Source: Diphasiastrum complanatum
Lineage: Eukaryota; Streptophyta; Lycopodiopsida; Lycopodiales; Lycopodiaceae
Direction: 5' to 3'
NCBI GenBank assembly: GCA_029204225.1
Contig: CM055095.1
Location: 69,354,110 to 69,418,109 of the forward strand
Length of the DNA: 64,000 nucleotides
Of this stretch, positions 11,850 through 22,714 are shown in pieces; position 1 is the first letter of the stretch, and each line of letters begins with the position of its first letter. Position numbers and translations under genes: made by a program. A model generated the notes under the pieces. That model was not told the DNA's origin. It did no database searches and was given only the letters and a program-made list of their open reading frames with translations.

Positions 11850-12570
11850 TCATCCACAAAAATACCTCTTTCTAATTTTGTCTAAACTCAGATGCAACTT
11901 GATCCAGTTCATCAAAATACTTGGATTTATTTCCACGGACTCTTTTCTTTCCCTTCTTTTGGCTGGGTCCAGATGGATTAGCCTGTAATTGCTTTCCAGA
12001 TGCCAGCACTGTGGAATCATACGCTTTCGCGACCTGTACAATGTGATCGAAAGTTTGAAGCACATTACACTTGCACTCATTCTGATAATCTACAGGCAGA
12101 CCCAGGATAAACCACCACAGTGCCAATATTGCAACGAATGAGGGAACCTTGTTTCACAAATCCATAAAATCTTGTAGGTATGAGTCCAAACTCTGAGAGT
12201 ACCCATTTTGCAGTTAAAAAATCTTTGGTAGGAGTCTAAGTCGTCCATAACCACAAACGACTTTCTGAACACTTCCATGAACTCTTCCCATGTGGTAGGT
12301 TTTGGTTGTAGGTCATGCCACCACGATGAAGTTTTCCCTCGGAAGAACATAACTACACTCTCAACCTTTTTTTTTCAAGAATACCATGTAGATTAAAATA
12401 ATCGGTCTACTTGGTTAACCAGTCATATACAACCTCGAGCTTTTTCTCTTTTTTCTCCCCCGAAAATGGTTCAGGCTAAAAGACCAAATTCGATGCAAAT
12501 AGGTTTTCACTTGATTCAACACAACTTATTCAACACACTTCCATCTGTTGATCCCTTAAAGTATTCATGT
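11850..12570 (-). pseudogene. Ty3/gypsy gag fragment (broken)
   Basis: Reading from high to low coordinates, short frames give the FFRGKTSSWW and TWEEFMEVFRKSFV phrases of the retrotransposon gag capsid family (Retrotrans_gag), followed by a basic linker (KGKKRVRGNKS) and LDQVASEFRQ. At least two frameshifts separate the 12,090-12,350 and 11,850-12,126 pieces. The block matches 26,245-26,985 over its whole length and is related to 20,580-21,100 and 35,654-36,160. No protease or RT follows here. Confidence 0.7.
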
Positions 12571-13317
12571 TCTTTATTTCATTAAGCACTTGGATTAACA
12601 ACTGGAAAATCTATAGATAGGTAGGCATAGGCACCTGACCATCGACAGCTACAGCTGTAGTATCGTCTGCCTTATTGATTTCCAGAAATGACAAATTAGC
12701 TTGACTAGTTGACACATCCGAAATCTTCAACTAACGAGTGAAATTTTCTGGACCTTCGTAACTGGTCAATATTACTCAGCAAGGTCTTTTACTTTATTAA
12801 TCTAATTTTGTTTAATCAATATCAGATTGATTCAAAACAACTTCTTTTTAGGACCAATTCTAAAATTTATGAAAAAAAAACTAGGATTTTTGAAATCCGT
12901 TCGAAATGGACCAACTTTGAAAATTGATTATAAAGATTGATTTGTCATATTCATATGCACTGTCACATATCAAAATCATTTCAAAACATCCTGCATGCAT
13001 TGACTTTTTCGAAAAAAATGAAAAATAAATTTTGTAAATAGCCTAGCCACTTGGCAATCAACTTTTTTTATCTAGAATTCCCAAAAATAGCTTCATGCAA
13101 GAAAGCTTCTTATCAACATGCTAATTACGCTTGCAACATGCATCCAAGCATGCATACAGGTCTATCTATATATTTTCATCAACAGAAAGGCATTACAATG
13201 AGTTACAGGCATGCATGCATCCGAACAATTTGAAAAAATTTCAAATTTTAGTTCAAAACTTGTCAATATTCCGATAGCCATAACTTTCTCTACACGACAC
13301 CAAATTGGTCGATGTAA
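12571..13317. other. Gypsy flank and junction with unit B
   Basis: AT-rich sequence shared with 27,000-27,715 and, more distantly, 21,130-21,935. The shared block contains clustered GCATGC words around 13,120-13,220. It is cut at 'ggtcgatgtaag' (13,318) and joined to the LTR-like start of unit B; the other two copies continue past this point. No gene seen. Confidence 0.65.
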
Positions 13318-13837
13318 GAGCCAAGTGAAGATCATCAAGAATCCTGTCACATGCAAACCAAAAGGACACCTATGGAGCATAAACCACCCAACCAAAGGAA
13401 ATGGTTAGTCAATACCCTAACCAATGCATGCACCCCCAAGCCAGAGTGAATGAATACAAGAGAGGAGAGGATCCTGGCTCGAGGATATGAGTTGCCATGG
13501 TATACATTCTCTCCAAGAGGGGAGAATAATCCCCTTAAGATCCCCATGCAATCCAATAATAAGCTATTGATCTCCTATTCTTGAATTATAGCAGTCAAAC
13601 ACCGTTCAAGTGCTCCTATGTCCAAATATAGGTCTTGGAATATGATTATTAATTACTTAATCGAGCATGCCCGGAATGATGAGGCATAACTAATAACCAC
13701 ATACAAACATGTTTGTAGAGTACCCAAAAGCGACACTTTTATACTTTTTTTAATAACGAAAAACTGTGCATAAAAGTCAATCCCAATTTTTTTTTTTTGA
13801 AAAAAGGTCCCATAGCAAAAAAATTTCATCAGATGAC

Positions 13838-14071
13838 AAACAATCTTGAACCAAAGTGCCCTATCTGTTTTGTTAAATATCAGTACTTGTGATTGTTGTC
13901 CCCATTACTAACCCACCATAGATAGTTGTTCTTCTCCCATTTTGCCATCTTCAACCTGTCCTCAAGTATGTCATTACAAAACATGTTGGTATTGACTTCC
14001 ATCGAAAACCAAGCTTTCACTATGGGGTGCAAAACCTTTAAAAGCCCATTTCTGTACAAATGCTTTACCAT
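13838..14071 (-). pseudogene. LINE fragment, unit B
   Basis: Same N-terminal peptide as in unit A (MVKHLYRNGLLKVLHPIVKA), open from 14,071 to 13,880. The downstream part present in A, C and D is deleted at 'ccatagcaaaaaaatttcatc' (~13,812-13,832). Decayed and not expressed as far as can be judged. Confidence 0.4.
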
Positions 14072-16121
14072 TTAGTTTCATACGTTTGTAACTGGATCTA
14101 AATTATGGTATAATTAGTTTTTGGCTTTTCCTGCTAGGCCTTATCTATAGTGATTTCAAACTTTCAGTGAAGGCAACCAATTCATGCTATTTTTGAAGTT
14201 TTAAAACACCTTTGAACGTGACATTATGAACTCCCATATTTTGTTCATGAATTTTTTTAAAACTTAAGATCAATTTACCATGATTCAAACCATGAACTGT
14301 TATCATTCACAATCTTCTTCAAAATTTGTCAAAACTTATCTTGCTTCTAACCATTCTCTCAACAATATATCAATTCACAAAAGCATTCTTGAAATTGTGG
14401 TATGCATGAGCCCATTTGATCATTGAAATTTGACTCATGTAATTTGCACACTTCTCTATGAATCAATCATACTTGTCATCTAGCAAATCGTGATATTGAC
14501 ATGCTAATAACAAGTATTAGTTCTGACTTGTCCTTTTTTTTCCTACTCGAGCATATGAAAGAAGCATATGTTGAACACTTTGCAAGAAATACACATGTAC
14601 ATGGTACAATTGGCCCAAAGTTTTGGCTAAAAAAAAAATTAGATTTTTTTTTAATTTCTCCAAAGTAGCCACTTTTGCATTTTGGTTGTATTTAGTTGCA
14701 TTTTGGTAAAAAAGACATCGTAGAGTGAATCTTAGGATCTGTAGCTTACCAAATTGCGGTACCATATGTTTTAAGTAGGCTATTGCTTTGTTAATCTAAG
14801 ATACTACATGTTTCAGATAGTTGGTCCAAAAGGTAGCAAATGGCCATCCTTTAAGCACTATACTTGTGCAAAGGTTAGTTACTAGATGGATGCTTGTTAT
14901 TTGGATAGTGCATAAAGGGAAACAAAGTGACCACCCTTTACTCTCTCTTTGTGCTTAAATGAGAGACACCCTTAATGCATCCATTTTCAAATGGCACCCT
15001 TTTAAGTGCTCCCAAGACCAATTATTGTCCTTCCAAACATGTGATGGGTAGATGAGATTTTTACTGCCCATTTTTTGACTGCCTAAAAAGTAGAATGTAT
15101 AGCACACCTACGACCCACGTCAGCTACATGGCATGGCACAAAAAGTATGTGGATTCTTTTTTTGGATGTTGATTCCATTTTTCAAATAATGATTCTATTC
15201 CATAATAGTCATGTGAAAAAAAAAAAAACCTCAATCTTGATTGTGCAATGGGAGTTGCCACGTAGAGGACATTTTGGCTAGGTAAAGAGTCCTAGGCTTA
15301 AGTCCTCATGGTAAGGAGTCATAGGCTTGGCCTAGGACTCCTTACCAGGCAGAATATCTAATCTTCCATAATATTAAAAGGCTGACCTATAACATTGTTG
15401 CCTTAAACATCACATGGAAGAGTCCAGGGCCATTTCAAAATTTTGCACCCCACAATTTGAAAGTCCAGGGTACTTCCACTTCATTCCATGTGAAAGGCCC
15501 TTTCATTTGGAGGGCAAAGCATTTATAGTCTAAATTCAAATTAGATAAGGAATCTATGTTTTTATTGGAGTGGAGAGCAAGGGCCCGCCACTTACCCCAT
15601 AAAACTCCTAGAGGCCCATGGTACTCACTCCCCTACTATGTTGAATTACCCTAGGTTGGCAACCTTTTAGTGCCACTTGGGGTAACTCTCACCGCTCGTG
15701 AAATGGGGGCAAGGCCTCTTGGGCCAATCAAAAAAAAGGATTTGGGCCTTTTGGACTTACCCTCATTCCATGTGAAACCACCATTAGTACTTAGTAGGAG
15801 TGATGTTTATCACAAAAGTGTATATGTTAGGCATGAGAGAGTAGTGAGTAGGAGGTCAGTGTTGCTTAGTAGTGAAAGTGGTGAAAATATTTTGATCACA
15901 CATTTTTGCATTCATCCTTGCCTTTTTAACATTACAACAATGAGTGCAATAGACTCTAAGTAAGCACTCAAAACTAATGAGCTATATGCTTTAGCACATT
16001 ATACTCTTGGCAAGCTCGAGAAAAGTAACCTACAGCAGCTTTAATGGAAGTGGAATACACCGGAGTCTAGACGTGCATATATGCAGTAGCTACTTAGAAT
16101 GCTTATAATGACTGCTGCACA

Positions 16122-16530
16122 TCAAGGTTTGATCCAAAGTTTTAGATCATCGGCGGAGTTTCCTGCAAGGTCCGTGGCTGCATAAACTGATCCATCTCTG
16201 TAGCCGCAATTATTGGTTATGCTGCCCCAGAGATCAACAATCAAATCATAACAGTCCTCAACAAAAAAAGTGCGCCAATCCCGAAAGTGTTGCCGAGGTG
16301 GAAGTAGGCAAGCTATATGCGTTTTGGCTATTTTGGGGTGTCGTGGTGTAAAGGAGGTGCATGAATACATTATTAGTGACATCCTTGAGAGCATTAAAGG
16401 TCGGTAGAACTTGGCCTTCACAAGTGGGATTACTGATGACGAAGTTTTGTTGAGCGTCCACGACATAAACCTGCTCCGTTATAAAAAGAAATGCTAAGAT
16501 GGCAGTTACTAGGATTGCATGTGTTGCCAT
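16122..16530 (-). pseudogene. DUF26/ginkbilobin-2-like gene copy B, frameshifted
   Basis: It starts at the same Met as copy A (16,530) with the same signal peptide. At 16,261-16,270 the 'gaggc' seen in A and D is replaced by a run of A, which shifts the frame just after SGLAH and gives a stop three residues later. The rest of the domain (VEDCYDLIVDLWGS) continues in another frame down to 16,122, and an in-frame codon of the SVYASATD segment is also lost. Two of the four cysteines therefore fall outside the translated product. A pseudogene unless the A-run is a sequencing error. Confidence 0.7.
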
Positions 16531-17172
16531 GGTCCTTCAGCCTACTGGATACGGATACCGATACACCTCCTACACAGTAGTGCGGATCAAGTCATCAACA
16601 AACCAAAATCGATTAGTTCAGATGTTGTATGAAAAATCTACCACCATAGACAAATGCATCACATCTTTAAAGAACAATTGTAGAACTGAGAACTGAGGTC
16701 TTTGTTCTAACAAACTATTGCATGCAAGAGAAAAAAGTTTGAACCTCTAAAGGAATAGATCGCCTTTCCTTTTTTGAGTTATCTTGCCTTCCTTCTTGGG
16801 AGGATAGTTGAGATGTGAATGAATAGATCTTTTTTTCTCTAGGAGTTATTTTGCCTTCCTTTTTGGGTGGATAGTTGATAACCAACTCTCAAAAACCAAA
16901 GTACTTGCTCTCACACTTTTTGTTTCTAAGCTTTATATTCTTTTGGTGGGGAGCTTATCTTCCCGCACTTTTCGGTCACGTACTCTTCTCACCCGTGATG
17001 AGTTGTTGTGTGCTTAAGTAGGGCCCAGCACCATGCAACAAGGAGATACACAAGGACCCGATCCCATCTATTTATGCAGAATGCCTACGACACACTATGG
17101 TGATATATAGACCGTGAAAGATTATTGTGCACCATTGGATGAGGATGGGATCGTGCTCGGTCTCATTGCAAA

Positions 17173-17641
17173 ATACACTCCTTGCTAGATATCATCTAAT
17201 TGTGGGCCCCCCACCATGCATCATTGGTGGCTTGAGGACATCACCAAGCATCGAGGAGACATTTTAACAACTATTAGTCAGCACCAAGGTGATGTCATCA
17301 TCTCTACGCAACTCAAGATGTCTATAACGCTTTTGCATGAGGGCAAGATACATGGTAGGAATCATCATCCCCTCCCCAAACCACGCATTAACCTTCTTGA
17401 GGATACACTTATTGCTAGATATCATCTAATTGTGGGCCCGCCACATCGTCGTCGTGCATCGTTGGTGGCTTAAGGACATCACCAAGCATAGAGGAGACAT
17501 TTTTACAAAGCACCAATCTTATCCCAAGGTGACATCATCATCTCTCAACAAATCAAGACGTCTAGAGCGCTTTTACATAAGGGCAAGACACATGGTAGGA
17601 GCCGTCATCAACCTTATTGAGGATACAATCTTTGTTAGATA
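17173..17641. repeat. ~240-bp minisatellite, 2 copies plus stub (unit B)
   Basis: Copies start at 17,173 and 17,403, and a third is cut after 18 bases at 17,641, where the sequence jumps to the equivalent of A 9,875. This fits deletion between repeats of the four-copy array in A, or expansion in A. Confidence 0.9.
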
Positions 17642-18226
17642 TGGGTAGGCGACGTCTTGTGTGTTTTCTAGTTAGGAAACTTAATATTCCTCGTAGCTTC
17701 AAACTATGGTAAGGAGGGAAGGTATGAATGGATTCTCGTGCAACAGTCATTTTTGTTACGACTTTTGTTAGCTAAGTTTTTGACTCAAATATCAGGTATA
17801 AAATTGATCAGTACAAATATAATCTAATAGTAGATTGAAGACAGTTGGTTACTTGAGACTATCATAACTGGAGTTCCTAAGTACAAAAGGGCCCTATAAG
17901 AAATGCCATGTAGGATGGATGAATTCTTCAAAATTAAAAATTACAATACAAGAAGTGCCTGCCTGTAGTAGTTCAAATACAAAACTGCTCTAGTTGCAGT
18001 CATGGTTAACTAAGGTTTCTCTTGGAAAAAATCATCCCTCAGGAGAATGAACTCTTGGGAAAAGAGAGAGTGGGGGCAAGAATTGAAAAGAAGAGACCCA
18101 ACTACATTACACTATGGCTAAAAGCATGGCTTGGTGGTACAACATGGACTTTCAGGGACACTACCTTTTTTGGGTTGAAATGCACTTTTGTATTATTATA
18201 CACTATGTTCAACTAATACATTTGAT

Positions 18227-18540
18227 TTGTAATAACTTTTTAACCTTACCTTAGAAGTATATCATGTAACATACCATTGGAAAGCACTTGTTGCGCTTTC
18301 TAAAGCATTAAACTCCGCTGAAATTGGACTTACCACTAAAAAGTTATGTCATGTTTAATGTGGACTCAAAAAATTATGATTAATAAAATCTCCATAGATT
18401 TGACTTGCCATAACTTTTTAACCGTAGCACGGAAGTATGTGATGTAACATATCATTGAAAGCGCTTATCAAGTGCTTTCCAATGTATCAAACTTCTTTGA
18501 AATTGGACATACCACTAAAAAGGTATGTCATTTTTAATTT
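18227..18540. repeat. Tandem duplication of a ~180-bp block
   Basis: The phrase 'ataactttttaacc...gaaattggacttaccactaaaaagttatgtcat' appears twice (18,230-18,355 and 18,411-18,535) with moderate divergence. The pair is also present at 34,075-34,205 and 34,255-34,385. Unit A keeps only the first ~45 bases. Confidence 0.8.
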
Positions 18541-18717
18541 GTATCTCTTCTTTCTGAGAAAACGATATGGTTGTCTAGAGATAAGGTGACTACATGGAAT
18601 TAACTCAATCTTATGGTCTACCAACCTAGACAATGGTATTCCATGAGGTGATTCTTTTGGAAACACATCTTTAAATTCAGACAATATCTTATTCGCAATT
18701 GTAAAATATTTGAACAA
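18487..18717 (-). pseudogene. Ty3/gypsy reverse transcriptase, N-terminal fragment (unit B)
   Basis: The peptide contains LSEFKDVFPKESPHGIPLS and VDHKIELIP, a signature of the region just before the RT palm in Ty3/gypsy (chromovirus-like) pol. It ends after QPYRF-LRK, well before the catalytic YXDD. A related, more broken copy lies at 34,390-34,560. Together with the PR and gag pieces at 19,552-21,100 it belongs to one minus-strand element split by an LTR-like insertion. Confidence 0.75.
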
Positions 18718-18755
18718 TCACATACACTGCAGAAATACAAAGGAATAAATGATAG

Positions 18756-19551
18756 TGTTACCCGATAGTTCGGCCACATCTTCTTTGTTGGCCACCTTCT
18801 CTTATTCGACTATCATCGATTGTTCGACCATACTTGATTGGTCGGTCATCATAGACCATCTGGGCAGATTCTCTTATTCAGCCTATCTCGAACAATCGGC
18901 TTGCAATCTAACTATTGGTAAATCAACTAGTATACATGTCACGACCGGACAAAATCAAATATTGTCCGATGGCACTACCAATAGCATATAGTGCCTTAAC
19001 CTAATTGCAAACTACAGGTTAACCAATCTTTTAATTAGTTAGCCATGTGTATATAACCAGCAACTTATCAATTGTTCCGTTAGCTGAATTCACTATCTGC
19101 TAGAAAGCGCAATTGTCTTGTTCTTTCTCTCTGTTACTATAGAGTATTGTCTCATAAAGAACACCTCTCTATCTGTATTCAGTTTGTATTTTGTACACCA
19201 CTAATCTATCAATGTTCCAGCAATTTAAGTTGTGTATGCTAAATGCTTATTTCTTTTCATTGTTAGATAGATTCACGCTTGCAGATAAACTTACTCATGG
19301 ACTAAAACTGCTCTCATGTGACTCATAGCACTACTCGATCTGTCGTTCTAACAAACGTACCCAAGTCACTTCCGCAAAGCTAAATATTATAAACAAGATC
19401 GCTTGTGCATGGCTATGGAATCAAGTGTTTAGATCTATGATCAAGTAAGACAAATTCTGATCTATCTGAGTATGATAGACATAGTTGCATGTATTGAGAA
19501 TTCCCCGCTTGCTTCTCTCTGTCGCGATACGATTAGCACCGAATCCCAACA
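18756..19551 (+). mobile_element. LTR-like insertion inside gypsy remnant (unit B)
   Basis: Begins TGTTACCC and ends CCCAACA, typical short inverted LTR ends. It contains a TATATAA box near 19,050 and a 'cataaagaacacctctct' stretch suggestive of a transcript start region. It separates the gypsy RT fragment from the protease fragment. No target duplication was found at the ends, so flanking sequence may be deleted. The same insertion is at 34,601-35,410 in unit D, so it predates that duplication. Confidence 0.5.
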
Positions 19552-19874
19552 CCATTGTCCACTAAAATACTAACTTCATGTCCTTTAACAGTGTCTTTCA
19601 AATGAAATAATTCATTTGGCAAGAATGAAGCAGTACTAAAAGAACAATCACACTCACAATTAACCTTGTTAATTTCCAACTTCAGATTTTCTTTACATGG
19701 CCTCTCAATGACTTGAGCTACGTCTTTCTTTCGTTCTAGACAGAATTTCATAACATTTCCAGGCCTATTACAATGAAAACACACATTCGTTTTTCTAGTC
19801 TTTTCTCGAGACAAATGTTTCTTTTGTCTAAACTCAGATGCAGCTTGATCCAGTTCCTCTAAATAGTTGGATTT
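19552..19874 (-). pseudogene. Ty3/gypsy zinc knuckle and protease fragment (unit B)
   Basis: Reading down from 19,874: LEELDQAASEFRQ, then a CCHC-type knuckle around CFHCNRPGNVMKFC, in which the His is replaced by Val-Met, then KDTVKGHEVSILVDNG, the start of a retroviral-type aspartic protease (DSG changed to DNG). The frame is interrupted upstream by a 701-bp insertion and downstream by the LTR-like insertion. Confidence 0.65.
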
Positions 19875-20575
19875 TGTGAAGAATTGCCAAAAATTGGCAA
19901 ATCTAGCTTGATAAAAAACCATGTAGAATAGTGTAAATTGTGTACACAAGTGGGTCCCACACATGTGAGGCCATGATGCCACATGGGAAACCCATCCTAA
20001 TGTAGGTTAGGTCAAGTCAAGAGAGTTGGTAATGTCTATTTGGTGGTCATCCCTACTTTATAGGACCTACACCTAAGTTTAAGGTGAAAATTTGACCAAC
20101 TAGCTACCTACCAAGCATAACTCTAGGAAATAGACTAGGGTTTTATTTTAGGTCAAGGAGAGTGAGTTAACTTCCTTATTACATGCTGGAAATCCACCTA
20201 ACTTTAAGAAGGAAGTCGAATTTGCTATGTATTCCCTCTCTCCATAGTGAGAAGACAGAAAATTTTTGGAGCTCATTGGCAATCTCAAGCTAGTTCACTA
20301 TGTACATTGAGTTTTTGTGATCCAAATGAAACCAAATCAATTTCTAATTGTTTCTCAGGTTGAAGGCCGTACTACAGCCTGTAGTACACACGTGTGGGCT
20401 CGGATTTCAATGTTTATCAATGCTTTTGATTGTTAATGCTTGTTGTTTGTCAAATTGCCAATCTAGATCAACTTTTTTGTGTCTAGTTTTTCGATAGATT
20501 GTTAAGCAAGCATCCAATCACTCTTGTGGATCTTTTGTAGATCCATTTATGGTCCTAAAGTACAGTACTTTCATA
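19875..20575. mobile_element. 701-bp solo-LTR-like insertion with 5-bp target duplication
   Basis: The insertion is flanked by GATTT on both sides (19,870-19,874 and 20,576-20,580). The uninterrupted target is seen in unit D at ~35,725-35,745 ('gttggatttatttcc'), which proves insertion. It begins TGTGAAG and ends TTTCATA, contains no open frame, and carries ACACGTGTG near 20,390. A 5-bp duplication and this length fit a solo LTR, although the TA rather than CA end is unusual. Confidence 0.7.
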
Positions 20576-20579
20576 GATT

Positions 20580-21130
20580 TATTTCCACGAATTCTTTTCT
20601 TTCCCTTCTTTTGGTTGGGTCTAGATGGATTAGCCTATAATTGCTTTCTAGATGCCACCACATACGCTTTCACGACCCGTACGACGTGATCGAAAGTTTA
20701 AAGCACATTACACTTGCACTCATTTTGATAATCTGCATGCAGACCTAGGATAAACTGCCGCAGTGCTAGTACTGCAACGAATGAAGAAACCTTGTTCCAC
20801 AAATCCAAAAAATCTTGTAGGTACGAGTCCAAACTCCGAGTACCCATTTTGCATCGGACAAATCTTTGGTAGAAGTCTGAGTCATCCATAACCACAAACA
20901 ACTTTGTGAACACTTCCCATGTGGTAGGTATCGGTTGTAGGTCACACCACGATGAAGCTTTCCCTCGAAAGAACAAAACTACAATCTCAATCTTTTTATC
21001 TTCAAAAATTCGATGTAGATTAAAATAACGGTCCACTTGGTTAACCAGGAATATACTAACTCGAGTTTTTTCTCTTTCTTCTCTCCCAAAAATGGTTCAG
21101 GCTGAAAGACCAAATTCAATGCAGATAGGT
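20580..21130 (-). pseudogene. Ty3/gypsy gag fragment (unit B block)
   Basis: The minus frame 20,698-21,036 carries FFRGKASSW, TWEVFTKLFVVMDD and RSLDSYLQDFLDLWNKV, the capsid part of Retrotrans_gag. A short deletion relative to the 12,090-12,350 copy removes part of TWEEFMEVFRKS, and a stop at ~20,698 separates it from the basic linker. It is continuous with the zinc-knuckle fragment once the 701-bp insertion is disregarded. Confidence 0.7.
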
Positions 21131-22714
21131 TTTCACTTGATTCAATAGGACTTCCATCTGTTGATCCCTTAAGTATTCATGTTGTTTATTTCACTAAGCA
21201 CTTGGCTTAACGACTGGAAAATCTGTAGATAGGTAGGCATACGCACCTGATCATCGAGAGCTACAACTGCATTATCATCTGCCTTATTGATTTTGTGAAA
21301 TGCAAAATTTGTTGAACTAGTCGACACATCTGAAATCTTCAACTAACAAGTGAAATTTTCTGGACCTTCATAACTGGCCGATATTACTCAACAAGCTCTT
21401 TCACTTTATTAAGCTAATTTTGTTTAATAAATATCATATTGATTTAAAACAACAACAGCTTCTTAGGACCAATTCTAAATTTTATTAAAAAACTAGGGTT
21501 TTCGAAATCCGTTTGAAATGGACCAATTACGAAAATCAATTATAAAGATCGATTTGTCAGATTCATAGGCACTGTCACATATCGAAATCATTTAGAAACA
21601 TCCTGCATGCATTGACTTTTATTTCAAAAAAACGAAGAAAAAAAAAATTCGTAAATAGCCTAGCCACTAGGAAATCAGCTTTATGATCTAGAGTTCCCAA
21701 AAATAGCTTCAGGCAAGAAATTTTCTTATCAACCTACTAATTACGCTTGCAACATGCATCCAAGCATGCATACGGGTCTATCTATAGATTTTCATCAATA
21801 GAAAAGCATTACATTGAGTTACAGGCATGCATGCATCCGAACAATTTAGAAAATTTTCGAATTTTAGTTCAAAACCTGTCAATTTTCCGATACCCATAAC
21901 TTTCTCTACAAGACACCAAATTGGTCGTTGTAAGGCACAGTACGGAGGGAGATGGGGCTACAAGGACTTGACATGTCAGCCTGCCACCTAGGCTTCACAC
22001 GTGCGAGCAGTAAATGACCAAAACCAAGTAGGAGGCCGCACTTTTCCAAGGTGATATGTTCAAAATTCCATCTCCAACCCAATAAGCATCCAATCAGAGG
22101 TTACAAGTGCGCTACGAAAGTTCATAAGAGAGGCATAGAGCTTCTATCAGGTCCAGAAAGCAACCATAAGCTCAAATCATGCAAGAAATGCATTTTTGAA
22201 CTCCTTCAACAAGCATGCGTCACCATAATGGTGCCTAACCTCACACAACCAAATTGGATGTATGATGTCTCAAAAACGAGGAAATCCATTATATGTTTAA
22301 GCTTGTAATGAGAACCAACAAATTCATACCACCATTTGATAGGTATTCATGCTCAAAAATACACTATTTTCTGACATTTTGAGACCCCTAATGGTGACCA
22401 ATCCTAACCAAAATTCATGAAAACCTTAGGACAACTTCATTACATCTCTAAAAATATGCATGAAAATTACTGGTTATGAATTTTATGAAATACAACAAAA
22501 TTAGTCCAAAAACCATATAAAATAAAAATAAAAAACATTGTTTTTAAGCCAATTTTGACCAAAATTTGTGGGTCAAATCCACAAATAAGTGCAATCAGAT
22601 CCAAATCCCTATAAATCCATTACATGCAAGTACTACAAGTTCTGATTTCAGTCAATTATGGATTCTATAGCCCATTTGTAGTCCAAAAACCCCAATTTTT
22701 AGTCTAAAATCACT
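21131..22714. other. Gypsy flank and inter-unit spacer before unit C
   Basis: Matches 27,000-28,490 and parts of 12,570-13,317 and 10,500-10,740. Short frames such as 22,051-22,308 are not kept in the sister copy and show no motif. No gene supported. Confidence 0.6.

Larger units (their letters stand above)
13318..18720. repeat. Segmental duplication unit B
   Basis: Aligns with unit A from A position ~4,045 onward. Differences from A: it lacks the leader and primer site, the LINE fragment is shortened at 13,820, the DUF26-like gene is frameshifted, and the minisatellite with following sequence is collapsed (A 8,440-9,870 missing). Unlike A it continues with a duplicated 180-bp block and gypsy RT/PR/gag remnants, as unit D does. 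Confidence 0.9.

Noticed and set aside
18756-19551. Independent insertion of an LTR into both B and D
   Set aside because: Both copies have identical flanks and boundaries, so one insertion followed by duplication explains them.
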